Positions 22,205 through 34,084 are shown, numbered from the stretch's first letter. The stretch is DNA of 64,000 bases from Symbiodinium natans (GCA_905221605.1 CAJNDS010002427.1:173501-237500); one strand, 5' to 3'. Notes: a model not told the origin generated them from the sequence alone. Numbers and translations: made by a program.

Positions 22205-22318
22205 GCCCTTCCCTGCCTCCGGTGCATGTGCGATGTCGCGAGAGGTTGGGGAAGGCCTCTCTGTTGGGACCAGCACGGCCACTTCCTGGCGGTGCTTCCA
22301 GGCTTGAAGGTCTTTAAG
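22205..22318 (-). CDS. VPTERPSPTS exon, copy A
   Basis: Reads LKDLQAWKHRQEVAVLVPTE then RPSPTSRDIAHAPEAGKG. A short amphipathic helix leads into the PVPTxxPSPT motif. Confidence 0.5.
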
Positions 22319-22342
22319 GGCTTCGGGGTTCGCAGCAGACAC

Positions 22343-24040
22343 CCAAACGACTGGTTGTTAACCACAACCTACACGGACAGAAATGGTTTTTAGAGATCTT
22401 GGGTTTGTGGCCTTCGGTCACACTGCTGACGACAGCCCCGCCGCAGGGCTGCAGGTTCTTATCAGCTGGACTCCAACAACTTTGGCAAGCACCTACTCCC
22501 TAATCCCGTTACGTTCGAGTAGCAAAGCATCTGGCCACTGGGCACAAACTCTGAACGCAACATCTATGTGTGCACTTGTGCACATGCAGATTTCCTCGGG
22601 GAAACCTCAGCAGCCACAGTGACGGCGACAAACCCTTTGATCTCACCACCTCTTGAGATCCAGGTTCAACCTCCCCTTTCCACCCTCCAGACAACAACTC
22701 GTGATTGTTGCTCTATGCAATCTTATTCTGCTGCTATCTTGACAAGAACCGGCCTGTTCAGTTGAATTCAGAATGTCAAATTCACTATTTGAGTCTGTGG
22801 CTACTTTCACTGCGTTCTTCCTTAACCATCTCAGAGTGGCTGCCATGCAAGCGAGCCGCCGAGAGGCACGTGTAACTAAAGAGAAAGCCCTCTAACCCTC
22901 AAGGCCCCTATGCAAGATCGCCAACCCCAATCCCCCGGAAAAGCTCGAGACAAACCCCTATCGCCAACCCAAATCCCGACCATGACTATGCCACACGGCA
23001 GCTCATTTCTTGGGGAGAACATTGAATACTTGCTGGCGAGGCGGTGGGCGAGGACCTCGTGATGCGCTTCCTCTGCCTGGTCCACAGTTCGAGAGCTGGG
23101 GTGTTGCTCTTGGGGTTTTGTGTTTGGAGAGCATAAGAAGGTAACCGTCTGAGCTCAGGCAGTTATGTCCGTGAGATTAACAGGCACGTCTGAAGAGACC
23201 AACGTGTGTTGAAAACTCGCAGAAACCAGAATGATCTCAAACCCAAAAGCCTAAACTCTAAACCCCAAACCCTATATCGAAACCCAACATCCTGAGCCCG
23301 GATTGGAACTGGGCGCAGAATACTCAGGAATTTGGATTTCGGGATTAGAGCAGAACAACTGCAAGCTTTAAAATCAGAAACGTCACGCTCTCAGTTTTAC
23401 AGTACTAGTGGATCTGCATTCGATGCGGGGTCTGGCAAGCCTGGCTGATTCTTTCCTGCTGACCAATGGCAAGAAAGAGCAACTTCTAGCCATCCCAACC
23501 ACCTCCAACCCTCAGGACCTATCGCTGTAGATCTCGGGGTTCGGAGATGCTAGAAATGAAGCACTGGGCCGCTTCAGCCCTCAATTCGTTCAACATCACG
23601 AAAGCAAGTGCCAAACCTTACTCCCCACTCCAAGCCCGAGAGCAACGTACAGCTGTGATCCCGGCTTCGTTCCCTGTGCTGCCTGCGGTTGGCCGCGTTC
23701 GGCGCTGAAGCTTTGAAGCTTGGGCTCAGGTTCTGGGAGGTTCAGAGGTTGCTGGGCATGCTTCCTCAAGACAGGGCGGGTGGTTGGGAGTTGGTGGGTT
23801 GGCTTCGCGGTTCCCTCACCAGGCATACTGAGGCCTATGCAGTGACCACTCATACGACCGGGACACAGGGCCAACACTACAACCCTGCCAGGAGGGCAGG
23901 TCAAAAAAATGTTGCCTTCGTTGTTCATGGTTTGGGCCTCTTCAGTTCAGCATGCCATGTAAGTAATGGACTCTTCACTGTCCGATGTTATTCCTCATTG
24001 TAGTTCAGGGAATGTCGCCGCCGATTCCCCTACAAGTCTG
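22343..24040. other. intron-like sequence, nothing recognised
   Basis: Between the zinc-ribbon exon and the next supported exon. Short degenerate CCCTAAA-like patches occur near 22900 and 23250. No frame stands out. Confidence 0.45.
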
Positions 24041-24049
24041 CACCCTCAC

Positions 24050-24130
24050 CTCGCCGCGCTTGTGGCCGCACTTCCGGCAGAAGATCGAGTCCTCCGCGTA
24101 CACGTTGCCGCAGGCCGGGCAGTTGGCCAT
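24050..24130 (-). CDS. zinc-ribbon first exon, duplicated gene copy A
   Basis: ATG at 24130 opens a 27-codon exon reading MANCPACGNVYAEDSIFCRK then CGHKRGE. It ends exactly at a GTGAGG donor. Two CxxC pairs 14 residues apart form a zinc ribbon. In my experience of the lineage, near-identical CGNxxxEDxxFCRKCGHKR modules start many dinoflagellate proteins. It fixes the minus strand as the coding strand for the exon series at 17.1-22.3 kb and suggests this is the gene's start. No second copy was found in the other duplicated units. Confidence 0.75.
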
Positions 24131-24139
24131 CTGCCAGAG

Positions 24140-26030
24140 ATTGATGGCTTGGGGTTCGGAGTTTAGGGTTGTAGGATCCAGGCTCTGAGACTAGAAGGGC
24201 TCTTGGAGCTTCGGCATTCGGGGTTCAAGACGCTCTGAAGCTGGATTCTGAGCCGACCATCTGCGCCTCGTCGTCCAAGGGTACCGGCATCTCCTGAGCT
24301 CAACCCGAAATCCCGATGTCTCCATGGATGCAGATGTTCGACAAGTCTCCCTCCCAGTCACGCTCCATCGATTGCCCAACCACAAGCCTTTAAAAGCCAC
24401 GCACGGCACCCAGATAACAAAGAGTGCATGTAAAACTGCCCGAATTGTTTTGAAGCTGCCCATGTCGCATGCTGCTGAGGCCGCTGCAGAAGGCGACCCC
24501 GCCACCGACCTCTGCAGTGCAATATTCTCCGAGGGCCAGGGGAGGGAAGGAGCTTAGTTGGGCTGTAACATCTCTGTCTGCCTGCACAAAAAAACTTTCT
24601 ACATGAAGCATTCATATACCTAGCCATGAAGCTGCACAGTAAGCTTCCGGCGACGGTATCGCAGACTCCGGCATGGGAGGTGGGAAATCTGCATCTGGGG
24701 GCCTTGGCAGGAAAGCTTGCAGAGTCTCGGCCTGCACGCAGTTTCGGTGGTGGGGGGGTTTTTCTGCCGGACTTCGGGCTCGAGGTTTGGAGGAGTCTGA
24801 GAAGATTAAGAGACCAGGATTGACAGTGTACACAGCATTTGCACAGTTAACCCTGTTCCCCAGCATTCCCAAGTCCCCAAGCAATGACCTCGCCCTACGA
24901 CAACACGCCAACGAACAGTGCTCCCCTTTTCTTGGCAGCAGACACTCTCAACATCTCTCAACGCCTACCCACCAAAAGCCAGGGCTATCCCGCTCAACCC
25001 ACGAATAAAGCTATCGAGATCCCTCCGGTTCCCCCCTCAATTGAGTGATTGCACTGGCTCTCGCGTGAGAGAGCACTGAACCCCGACGGTTCCTCCACAT
25101 CTTGGATCTCGGTCCCCAGCGCTTCCTGCACCAGTGCCGTCGGGGCCGTAGGAGGCGGGGCAGTCGTGATGAGCTCCTCCCAGGGCTGCCGTTTGTTGCA
25201 TGCGGTGGGGCTCCCATCCATGCCCTGTGATAGTCAATGAAGACATCCTATGAGTTTTAGTAGACAATAGTTTAAGGAAGGCCCCTCGCTTCGTATCAAC
25301 AAGCTTACGGTTGGTGAGTTCGACTTCTGCTTGAAGGACGGCCTTGTGAGAGGGTATGTACATCAGATTCTTCACATTTTCATGAGCTGCATTGGGCTGT
25401 TCGTGGCGCCGTCTAGGTCTGCTGGTGTGGCTCAGGCAGGGCTTTCGTGCTTATGTTGGGGCGTGGGCTTCGGTTGGCTTTAGAACTTTAGAGGTTGCGA
25501 TTAAAGTCCGCAGGCTCTCAAGCCCGCTGGCCTCGCCAGTCACAGCTGGCCCTGCCGACCTCCACAGCAAGGTCGCTGCGAGAAACTTTGCGCAGCTCCG
25601 AACAGAAAGCCCGAATCCGAGGTTCTTTGACCTTCTCACCCACAACCACCCAAGAACTCCATCATCATCTAACTCTAAGTGACACAGCTGTATAGCCGGA
25701 GTGACCCCGAAGAATAACACGCAATAACACCGGAAAGCAAACGTTCTTGACGGTTTCAACCTAGTTCCTGACACTTCGAGGTCAGGCATGACAGTGAAAC
25801 ACGGCAAGCCTTACTCCGACTGCACTGTGTCCGCTGTATGCTATGCAGCAGCGTCGCCGGGCCGGGGCTTTGGGGGCTAGGGGCTCCAAGAAAACGGGGA
25901 ACGCCCTGCCGCCAGCAACAATCCCAAACGCTGATAAATCCCAACTTGAAAGCCCTATACGCCCTAGGCTCAAAGGCTCCAAATGCCAAGCGTGCAGGCT
26001 GTGGGACGTCGGCCCTCACCCTGACTTCAA
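24140..26030. other. no supported gene
   Basis: Only short, mutually overlapping frames; intergenic or intronic. Confidence 0.45.
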
Positions 26031-26039
26031 ACTCACGCC

Positions 26040-26125
26040 CCAACTTCCGCCGACTATGCCGAGCGCTGAGCGTGGGGGAGGGCAGTTCTGTCGGAACCTC
26101 GGTCAAGCTTCTGGGCACAGGGCTC
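26040..26125 (-). CDS. EVPTELPSPT exon
   Basis: Reads SLTEVPTELPSPTLSARHSR. It has the same core motif as the PVPTxxPSPT exons, probably belonging to the 3' part of the next gene copy (copy B). Confidence 0.45.
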
Positions 26126-26129
26126 GCAG

Positions 26130-27000
26130 CTCATGCATGTTACTCAGAAACCACCGATATCAAGAAAGCATCGCGGCATGGCCACGCGGGGACAAGTTTC
26201 CGACAGCAATAAGAGCAAGAAAAGCAGAAATATGAAGAACGGGAAAGGAAGGATGAAGGGGTCCAGGGAGAAAAGTACTTCCATGACGAAGCATACCCCT
26301 AAACAATGAAGCAGCTCGAGCTGCTCATGATTGTTCATCTCTTTTACCTCCCTTGCCAGGATGCGAGGATCGAGAAACATTTGCCTCTTCGGATGTCCTT
26401 TCCTTTTGCCCCTTCCTCTTCTGCCCATTCTTCAATCTTCCCGTTTGTGAGAAGACAATCCCATGCTCTTTTTGTTTCGGGTGCAAGGGGTTGTGTTCCC
26501 TTGCATCCCCCGCCCCTACACCCTTTAGCTTCAGCTCTCGCCTTCTTGACAAAAGTTGCAGACGGCATGGAATGCCTGCCCCTCTTAGAAAGGAGATGGG
26601 AGGTAAAGCCCCTTTCCTAAAGGTGAAGACAAAGGGAAGCTGGAGGAAGACATTGAAGATGGGAATTGGAGAAACTCCTGTTTCACTTCGAAAAGCCCAC
26701 CGGCAGATGGACAGCGTTGCAGCATCTCTCCAGCCGTAGTTACCGTAGTTTGTGGCTGGCTGGATCACTGCAAAACGAAGAGGGCAAACTGCAAGGTCGA
26801 ACCTGTCTGAGAGAGTCTGGGCCTCCCAGAGGCAGGTGACGGTGGGCGCAACCCCCCACGATCCATGGCTGGTTAGCAAGATGTCGTAACTTCTTCACTC
26901 TCTCACGCTCACATGTTTGCCCAAGGCGTGTCAGAGGACAACTCACTTTGGGACACTCTATACCAGGCCCGGCGGTCAGGCAAACTCACACTCGAAACAA
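26130..27000. other. open frames of uncertain meaning
   Basis: A 128-codon plus frame (26353-26739, starting at ATG) and a 184-codon minus frame (26325-26879, no ATG at its limit) overlap. The minus one ends in a basic hydrophilic stretch. Neither matches a family or recurs in the duplicated units. Confidence 0.25.
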
Positions 27001-27489
27001 CCCTCGCTCATTGCTGGGACTTCCTGCCGGCATGTCGGTGGGTGAGGGCACTATGCCAGAATCCGACCTGGCATCGCGACTGTCGCTGCGGGTGCTGAGG
27101 TGTCCACCTTCAGGACTTCAGGTTGTTTTGAGGGCTATTGGGCTTTTTGGCTCTTCAGGGTGCTGCAGGCGTGGGTCGCTACCATCTCCAAGGCGGGGCG
27201 ATTGGTATGCCTTGAACGAACTGGCCGCCCAAAGCTTAAAAATAGACTCAACCCTAGCATCCTGGTTGCATAAAGCGCCCATACCAAACCCCGCATCCTC
27301 AGAGCCGCTCCTGAAAGCGTGAGGACCCTTCCAAGCGTTGTTGTTTTCTTTACGCCCTTTAGCAGCCCTACATCTAACCTTACTCGCAAGCTGTCGCTTC
27401 TTCGCGCTAACAAGAAACGATCTCACCCCTGAGCACCATGTGTTCTGCGAATCCCAAAACCCGAACCAACCACAGCCCCCAGCGATTTT

Positions 27490-27572
27490 GGGCGATGTTG
27501 AGGCAGCTGCATGAAGACGCTGGATCCGGCCGCTGCCGATGCCTGTGGCACGCCGGGAACCTCGGGCCCAGC
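27490..27572 (-). CDS. conserved exon VPGVPQASAAAGSSVFMQ, copy B
   Basis: Reads GPEVPGVPQASAAAGSSVFM then QLPQH. The copy at 49710-49800 is identical at protein level but for one residue (L/R), with the other changes silent. Confidence 0.5.
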
Positions 27573-28324
27573 TCCCGTCCCACAACCAACCATCTTGAAC
27601 CCACGGCATGGTACTTGCAAAAACCTTGCCTAAGTCACCTCCGTGACCACGCATGTACGCGGCTCGGCTTTTTTGTGGGACTAATCTCGCTTCTCCTTCT
27701 ATATGGAAGATAAGTAGGGATATCTTGTGCCACAGTACAAAGAAGTAGAAACACTTCACACCGCAATTCTTTCTATTCTGCGTGTTTGCTCGTTTGGCTG
27801 ATTTCTTGCTTGCTTGCTTGCTCGCTCCATGTATGGTGATTTCAAAGAACTTGCTCTGCCAACAGTTTTAACTTGTAGCTTCCTGGCAATTGGTTCCATC
27901 TCAGGTCTCGAAGACGTGGTTGCTACAGGAACTATCGACTTCTCATTTCGAGATTGCGCGCGGGGTTCAGGGAACAAGGTCAACAGGTCAACACCGCTGC
28001 AGACAAATTGACTCTGAAGCTCCAAATCATGAGTGAGTCACCTCACGTTTCGTTGACCCTAAACCCTGAAACTTGCAACCCGAAAGAAGGCTGGGCTCCA
28101 TTGCATTCGTCTCTGCAGTCTCATCCTCCGAATGCGCAGCGACCCCAGCACGCGCCTGTGCACATGATGAACAGTTTGCAGTGGGTTTCTTGAAGTTTCT
28201 TGAATTCTAGGGCTTTGCAACGTGGCCAAGTGTGCCCGGCCCTGCCATCTACGACGACTTGTTGCAAGCAGCGTCAAGTCCCCGCAGCATGCTCGGTGTG
28301 CTCCACCGCTGGATTCTCACCTCC

Positions 28325-28400
28325 TCAGGTGAACGTCCTTCTTTTCAAGCTTCTGCTGGACCAAACTTGAATAGTCCACTGGTAAGCTCAGAATCTTCTC
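28325..28400 (-). CDS. conserved exon SSLVQQKL, copy B
   Basis: Reads VDYSSLVQQKLEKKDVHLRR. The copy at 50240-50300 reads EWTSSSLAQQKLASGRWQG. Confidence 0.4.
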
Positions 28401-28639
28401 TAACACCTTCTGGGTAGCTGGGTAGCCTGCAAGCCTGCACCTCCCAGCCCGTCCGGGCGCCTCAAATTTGGGGGCCACCAGTGTCTGCGTAGGCCTCAGC
28501 ATGCCGACAACTTGGGGGAGGTGTTGGGGTTACAGGCTCAGTTCCCAAGCTAGAGGACTTGGGCAACTAGACGTTTCCATTCCTTTTGGCCTCGGCTCAT
28601 TTCGAGATAATGGGGCCGCGGGGTTTTGTGCAATCAGCT

Positions 28640-28765
28640 GCGGCCAAAGGCCCTTGTATCCGGAATCGGAAGCCTGGGAGCCTGGGAGCTGAACCTGAGT
28701 TTCAGCGTCTGAGGCCTCTGCAAAGTCCCAACCTGCTCGACGATGGTGTCCGCCTGCTTGCCGGG
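28640..28765 (-). CDS. conserved exon QADTIVEQVGTLQRPQ, copy B
   Basis: Reads GKQADTIVEQVGTLQRPQTL then KLRFSSQA. The copy at 50480-50690 is longer and keeps an intact helical tail. Confidence 0.5.
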
Positions 28766-28910
28766 GGGGGGGGGGGGGGAGGTCGGATCTCGCTTGGTGA
28801 TGTGCTGCCTCTCTCTCGCTGTCACAACCCGAAGGGTATATAGCATGTAGGGATCGGGGCTTGGAGAGCGACTACTGGCACGCGAGAGTGCAAGGAGTTC
28901 ACTTTGGGGT

Positions 28911-29036
28911 TTAGGGTTCAGAGTATAGGGTTTAGGGTGTTTAGGGTTTAGGGATGTTTAGGGTTTAGGGTTTAGGGTTTAGGGTTTAGGGTTTCGGGTT
29001 TCGGGTTTCGGGTTTAGGGTTTCGGGTTTAGTAGGT
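28911..29036. repeat. telomere-like tract (TTTAGGG)n with TTTCGGG variants
   Basis: About 15 heptamers, several in TTTCGGG form, irregular at the edges. It is missing from the paralogous position near 50.88 kb. Confidence 0.9.
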
Positions 29037-29371
29037 TTAGGCCCCCCACAATGTTGAACAGCCTGCTATCGACTCTGACCCCAAGCAGCTTCGAGATCCA
29101 TGAAGCAAGAAGTACCATCCCCCCAAGCCCCCAGCATCCCTGCAATCTGCGAAGCATCCAGACAAAAATTGAACCATTCCAGGAATCTACATCCCTTCAG
29201 GAGCTGGCAATACTTGAGCGCGCAAGACTATCGAAAGCAGTCCTCCAACAAAGGAGCCCTACAATGTGCCAGAGCAAGAACCTTGGCATACCAAGACGCT
29301 TCTACCCTCCCCTCGGCACGAAGCCCTAAACCCTTCAAGTAGCCTGCGCAAGCCTCAACTCAAAAAAAGCG

Positions 29372-29436
29372 CCTCGTCCTCCGAGCGCAGGGAGGTTGGC
29401 GAAGGCACGTCGGTTGGCACAGGCATGTCCTGCGAG
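29372..29436 (-). CDS. MPVPTDVPSPTSLRSEDEA exon, copy B
   Basis: Acceptor CTCGCAG, then DMPVPTDVPSPTSLRSEDEA. The copy at 51020-51090 is the same at protein level. A second motif, SAPERTPTELPEVHG, follows upstream at 29530-29580 (copy at 51185-51225). Confidence 0.55.
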
Positions 29437-30174
29437 GAGGCAACTCGATGGAAGAGAACCAAGCGACTCGCAAGCAATGGGCCCTTGTGCAGAGTGCTTC
29501 GACCGTTTGGGACCGCCCGTGCACCTCAGGCAGCTCCGTCGGTGTTCGTTCAGGAGCGGACTCTGACCTCAGGGTCAATTCGGATCTAGGATGGTCCAGA
29601 GTCCCGGGTCAAGAGGAAGGCTCGGGGTTCTTAAGCTCGAGCTCGCAAACGACTTTGCCAACAACCCTGGCGGACGAAGTGCAGTAAGAAGCTGCTGCTA
29701 CGCGGTGCTGAGCCACCTGAATCGCTGCACACGCGACGCCGAATCCCTGCGCTCACCTCCTCTGCCTGCAAGCGCCTTCGAGATCCTTTTCAAGGCCAAA
29801 GCCCCTGCGCCCCAAGATGTATGCCAAGAACCCCCCAAAGCCCTGTTTTGCGTGGGAATTGGTGGGTTCCGAGGAGCTATGACCCCGAAGCCCCAACCTC
29901 GGAGGCGCTTGAAACCAAAGTCCGTGAAGTGCTCGGGCACTGGGGGTTGCTTCAAGGGTCAAGAAGACCCGAAGAGCTGCAAACTCCAAAGGGTCTAGGG
30001 CTTATAGGGGGCGACCCTCAACCCGAAAGCAATGGAGTTTAGGGTGATCCGCAACTCAGGCAGATGCCAGGCACTGTCTGCCAGCGCAGACTCTTGCAGT
30101 GCTGGCACCTGCGCCCGGCCCGTTGGCAGATGCTGAAAGTTGAAAGATGTCTTCAAGCAAGCACCCCCAAAATT

Positions 30175-30207
30175 CCCTAAACCCTAAACCCTAAACCCTA
30201 AACCCAA
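30175..30207. repeat. telomere-like tract (CCCTAAA)4
   Basis: Four heptamers ending in AAACCCAAAAA. Confidence 0.85.
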
Positions 30208-30209
30208 AA

Positions 30210-30900
30210 AAAAACTTGAACCATTGGTGGGGCTCGAAACCCTTCACCTTGACTCGGTGGCCCTCTGCCGTCTAAGCCTGAGGGATGCCTACTGTAAAGC
30301 CGGTGCAGCCGGTGAGCCTTCAATCCTTTCATTTTGGGATCCTATAAAACCCCCCTCCACCTAGGCTGAACCCTTCACCCAAAACAAGGCCTACATGAAG
30401 CTTAGTTGGGGTGCGGGGGCCTTTCAATGAAGCAATCTTCACAAACCTTCAAGATCCCTTCCCAGCAACATAGAAGCCCCGCTACAGTTCTGTGACTAGG
30501 CTAGAAAGTTTGCTGCTTCGTTACGTTGGGGCAGCCTCGAAAGTAGTTTCCACAATTGCCCGCTTCACTGCTTCCGCTTCACTGCTTTAGCCGGTGAAGT
30601 TGCACGTGAGCTGCAGGCTTCTTTAAGTGCTTGGGAAGGTAACTGCTGGGGCAACTGCGGGATTCAGTGCCAAGCAAGCTCTGCGCACTGGTCAGACCAA
30701 TTTGGGACGACCACCGGCACCTATTACCGGCCGACAACTCCCCCCCGCCCCACCATACACAGAGCATGGTTGAACAATAGTCACGTTCCAGACTTTTTTG
30801 GGGCTATCAACGAGCCCGAAAAATTGCAGTTGCCTCTTGCGCATAGTCTCCTACACTCCTCAAACCCCCCCGTCCCCCCGTACCCCCCCCCCCCCACATA
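30210..30900. other. no supported gene
   Basis: Unique to copy B relative to copy C; no recognisable protein. A C-rich tract lies at 30866-30897. Confidence 0.45.
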
Positions 30901-32109
30901 GCAACGGTTGGCTTGAGCCTAGACACGCCCTGTCATGAACCACTAAAATGTGCCTCAAGTGCTAAAAGCATCGAACAAGCCGGACACTTGGAACTCGGGC
31001 CCAACCTCAGCATCGCCTGCTCCCAATGCCTGGCGCACACGTGCGCAGCGCTTGTCTACCGCAAACTGTTGCTTCTTTTACCCTGTTGGCTTCCCACATT
31101 TACTGCTCGGATGACAACAAGTTCTTGCTGGTTGGTTCCAGAACAGCAACATCAGCCAAGACCCCAAGGACAAAAGGACAAAAGGGCACACCACTAAAGA
31201 GCCCTGCTGAAAAACGCCAGAGCGGGCTGTCTCACTTCTGTCACGACTTCAAGTGGGCTGGTACCTAACAGAGGAGCCTCTCAACACCCCAGCCACAAGT
31301 TCTTCATCAGAATCGGGCATTCAGATATCGCTTGTGTTGGGGCTTCGCGCAATCTGACTCGAGCCCTGATCTAACTTCCTACATGCAACGAAGCGCTGTC
31401 CACTGCTGAACTCCCTGAAGCTGCGATGAAGCCGTGGCAGGCGCGCGATGCCAAAGGCGCCGGGTTCTGGCATGCAGTGCTTGCTTTGAGTAGCTTGCTT
31501 TGGCGGACGTTTGGGGCTTTGTTGGACTAGATTTGGGCGGAACCTCTTGGGACAGATTATCATTGTAAACTGCTTCACAAAGACTCAGTTCCAAAAATAC
31601 TCCAGAGATCTCGACCTCAACCCTAACTCGAGCGGCACTCGAGCCTCCCTATGGGATGTGAACCTTATTTTCGGCTTCTCCTTCCTCTTCGCCCCGAATA
31701 AAGGATCCCAACTCTTGGGAGCTTCCCCAACTTCCCCTCGCGTGGTCCTGGCGGCTTCATCGCCGCATCCGGCAGCGGCCCGACGATGGCCTGCTCGGCT
31801 CTTCTCGGGGGCCGAGATGCGCTGGGAGGGCGCTTGGAAGGGGCTGCGCAGGGCCCAGAGTCTTTGCGCTGTTGAGAGGGTTTGAGCGGACCAAAGTTCA
31901 CAACGAGTTCGCAAGGAGTTGCGGCTCGCGGCCAAGGGCCCCTCACCCAGATGCCGGATGGTCCTTTCACGGACGTAGATTGCCACGGCCGTGGGGGGTG
32001 AATCTGGAGCCTGCACCTGAACCACTCGTCTCCTGGGGCTTCAATCGTCAACACCCTGGCAGGGCAGAACCCTAAACCCTAAACCCCAAACCCTGGCGCG
32101 GACCGACCT

Positions 32110-32160
32110 CCTCCTCATCCTCACCCTCGTTCATGGAGGTTGGAGACGGCCTGCGGGTTG
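32110..32160 (-). CDS. RPSPTSMNEGEDEEE exon, copy B
   Basis: Reads RRPSPTSMNEGEDEEEVGPR. Copy of the exon at 17100-17180, two Glu shorter. Confidence 0.5.
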
Positions 32161-32222
32161 AAGCACGAAGGGGTACAAGGCTGGGTGCAGGCTGTAGACT
32201 AGTTGTAGGGTCCAAGGCTTCA

Positions 32223-32279
32223 GGTTTAGGGTTTAGGGTTTTGGGTTTTGGATTTAGGGTTTAGGGTTTAGGGTTTAGA
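32223..32279. repeat. telomere-like tract (TTTAGGG)n
   Basis: About eight heptamers with TTTTGGG variants. Confidence 0.85.
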
Positions 32280-32730
32280 TGTGCTTTTTTGTGTCTGGGA
32301 ACTTTAGGATTCGTCTGAGAGATTAGGCTTCGGGCGCAAGGTCCCAAAATTCACAAACCCTAGAAAAGCTACAGATCCTCCTGAAGACCAATCTGCCATG
32401 GTCCGCCCGCTCTCCTGGCGGTCGGCACAGGCAAGTCTACAGGCGAAGACCTGGCGGAGATGAAGCTTAGAGCTTGCGGGTTGGCGGGGGAGTGTAGGTT
32501 TTTGGCTTCTGCACTAGGAGGGCGAGTACTTATAGGCGTTTGCAGCCGCATTACAACAAAGGAGTTTGGCTTTTTGGCATTGGAAGGGCTCGAAGAGTAC
32601 ACGTACACATGATGCTCTGACTTGGGTTGTGCTTTGCGGTAAGGCTTGAGGGTTTGACGATGTCTAGCGTTGCGTGGGTTCCGCTGCTCACGACTCAGTA
32701 GGGGAAGACAGTGAATCCAAGAGTTAAGGA

Positions 32731-33630
32731 AAATTAACTCTGAAGTTAATTGACCGGCATCGGGCCGGCTCGACGCCCCTTAGGTCCAGCACAATTAACT
32801 CTCGATTTAATTGCCTGTTAACGTCGCGCGACGTAGCATGCCATGCCGGCAAGCTGCTCAAAGAAAACAATTAAATCAGGATTTAATTGTTTCTGCTAGA
32901 CGACCCCAACCCGCGGAAACAATTAAATCACGATTTAATTGTTCCCCCCTACCTTTCAACAATTAAATCACGATGTAGTTGTTCCCCCTAGAGTAATAAT
33001 AATAATAGTAATAATAATAATAGTAATAGTAAGAATAATAATAATAATAATAGTAATAGTCATAATGATAGTAATAAGAATAATAATCGTAATAGTAATA
33101 ATTATGATAATAGTAAGTAACAATAAGAAGAAGAATAATAATCGTAGCAAAAATAAGAGTAATAAGAGTAATAGTAATAGTAATAGTAATAGTAATAGCA
33201 ATAGTAATAGGAAAATAAGAAGAATAATAAGAAGAAGAAGAATAATGATAGTAAGAATGATAATCATAGGAATAGTAATAATAATAGTAAGAGTAATAAT
33301 AATACTAATAGTAATCGTAATAATAAGACTAATAGTAATAATAGTAATAATGCGACAAATCGTAAGAGGAATAATAATACTAATAGTAATTGAAATAATA
33401 AGACTAATAGTAATAGTAGTAATCATAGTGCAATTAAATCATGATTTAATGGTGCAAATACCAATTAGCACAAGTCTTTGCTATACCATTAACTCACGAT
33501 TTAATTGTCTTCCAGTCAAACGCAAAGAAACACAATTAAATCACGATTTAGTTGTGTTTTTGTAGGGGCAAGGTATGTCGAGGTAGGTCAAAACCCAACC
33601 CAGAAGCAACAATTAAATCAGGATTTAACT
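32731..33630. repeat. cluster of nine 22-24-bp palindromes
   Basis: The palindrome ACAATTAAATC(A/C)(C/G)GATTTAATTGT, perfect or near-perfect, recurs at 32731, 32791, 32867, 32919, 32959, 33430, 33487, 33532 and 33609. Spacing is 40-80 bp on each side of the trinucleotide block, with unrelated sequence between. Confidence 0.85.
32994..33425. repeat. AAT/AGT trinucleotide repeat
   Basis: About 430 bp of AATAATAGT / AATAGTAAT units with AGAAGA patches. The long Ile/Asn frames are artefacts. Confidence 0.95.
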
Positions 33631-34011
33631 TTTTTCAACTTCTGGATTCATGGGTTTTCCTCAGTCGGGAGTTGAGCCCATGACTATTCAGGCTGCCAGG
33701 CGCGCGCGCAAGGTTTGGGGTTTGACGACTTTGGATGGGAAGCCGAAGGATACACCACCGAGCCCTTAGTCCTAAACTGATCCGTTGCAACCTCGTGAAA
33801 CTTGGAGCCGTCGACCCTTCACACCAAAGAGGAGGGCAGGAGCCGACCCTCAAAAGACAAGGCCGACAGAGACAGGCAACCCTGATGAGGAGAGACTAGG
33901 AACAGCAGGGTCTCACAAACACAAAAGAATCTGAGGTCCAAGGTTAACAAAATCTTGATGGCATGTGTTTTGGTGTGTTCGGAGGTCTTAAGTCTGCAAG
34001 CCACATGAACC

Positions 34012-34080
34012 CCTAAACCCTAACCCCTAACCCCTAACCCCTAAACCCTAAACCCTAAACCCTAAACCCTAAACCCTAAC
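34012..34080. repeat. telomere-like tract interrupting a conserved exon
   Basis: CCCTAAA / CCCCTAA units sit between ACATGAAC and CGCCTGGGCCCCCTGCTGGA. The same exon is uninterrupted there (ATGAACGCC) at 17.9 and 38.3 kb, and likewise at 55.3 kb. Confidence 0.9.
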
Positions 34081-34084
34081 CGCC

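Larger units (their letters stand above)
27000..32600. repeat. large duplicated segment, blocks I-N, copy B
   Basis: Collinear with 49030-54730. Anchor pairs: 27485/49699, 28470/50340, 28690/50620, 29380/51030, 31000/52380, 31400/53460 and 32100/54180. Spacing differs by indels, telomere-like tracts and simple repeats. Overall identity looks moderate, with runs of 20-60 bp nearly identical. Confidence 0.8.
31380..32600. repeat. duplicated block N, copy 2
   Basis: See 16440-17500. This copy includes a short CCCTAAA insertion at 32068-32093 exactly at an AACCCT present in the 54.18-kb paralogue, and a TTTAGGG tract at 32223-32279. Confidence 0.8.

Noticed and set aside
32939-33565. A 208-codon plus frame and a 152-codon minus frame
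   Set aside because: Trinucleotide repeat artefacts rich in Ile/Asn/Thr; no conserved content.
32731-33630. CRISPR-like array (regular palindromes with unique spacers)
   Set aside because: Spacing is irregular, the centre is a trinucleotide repeat, no cas-like genes occur, and the host is a eukaryote.
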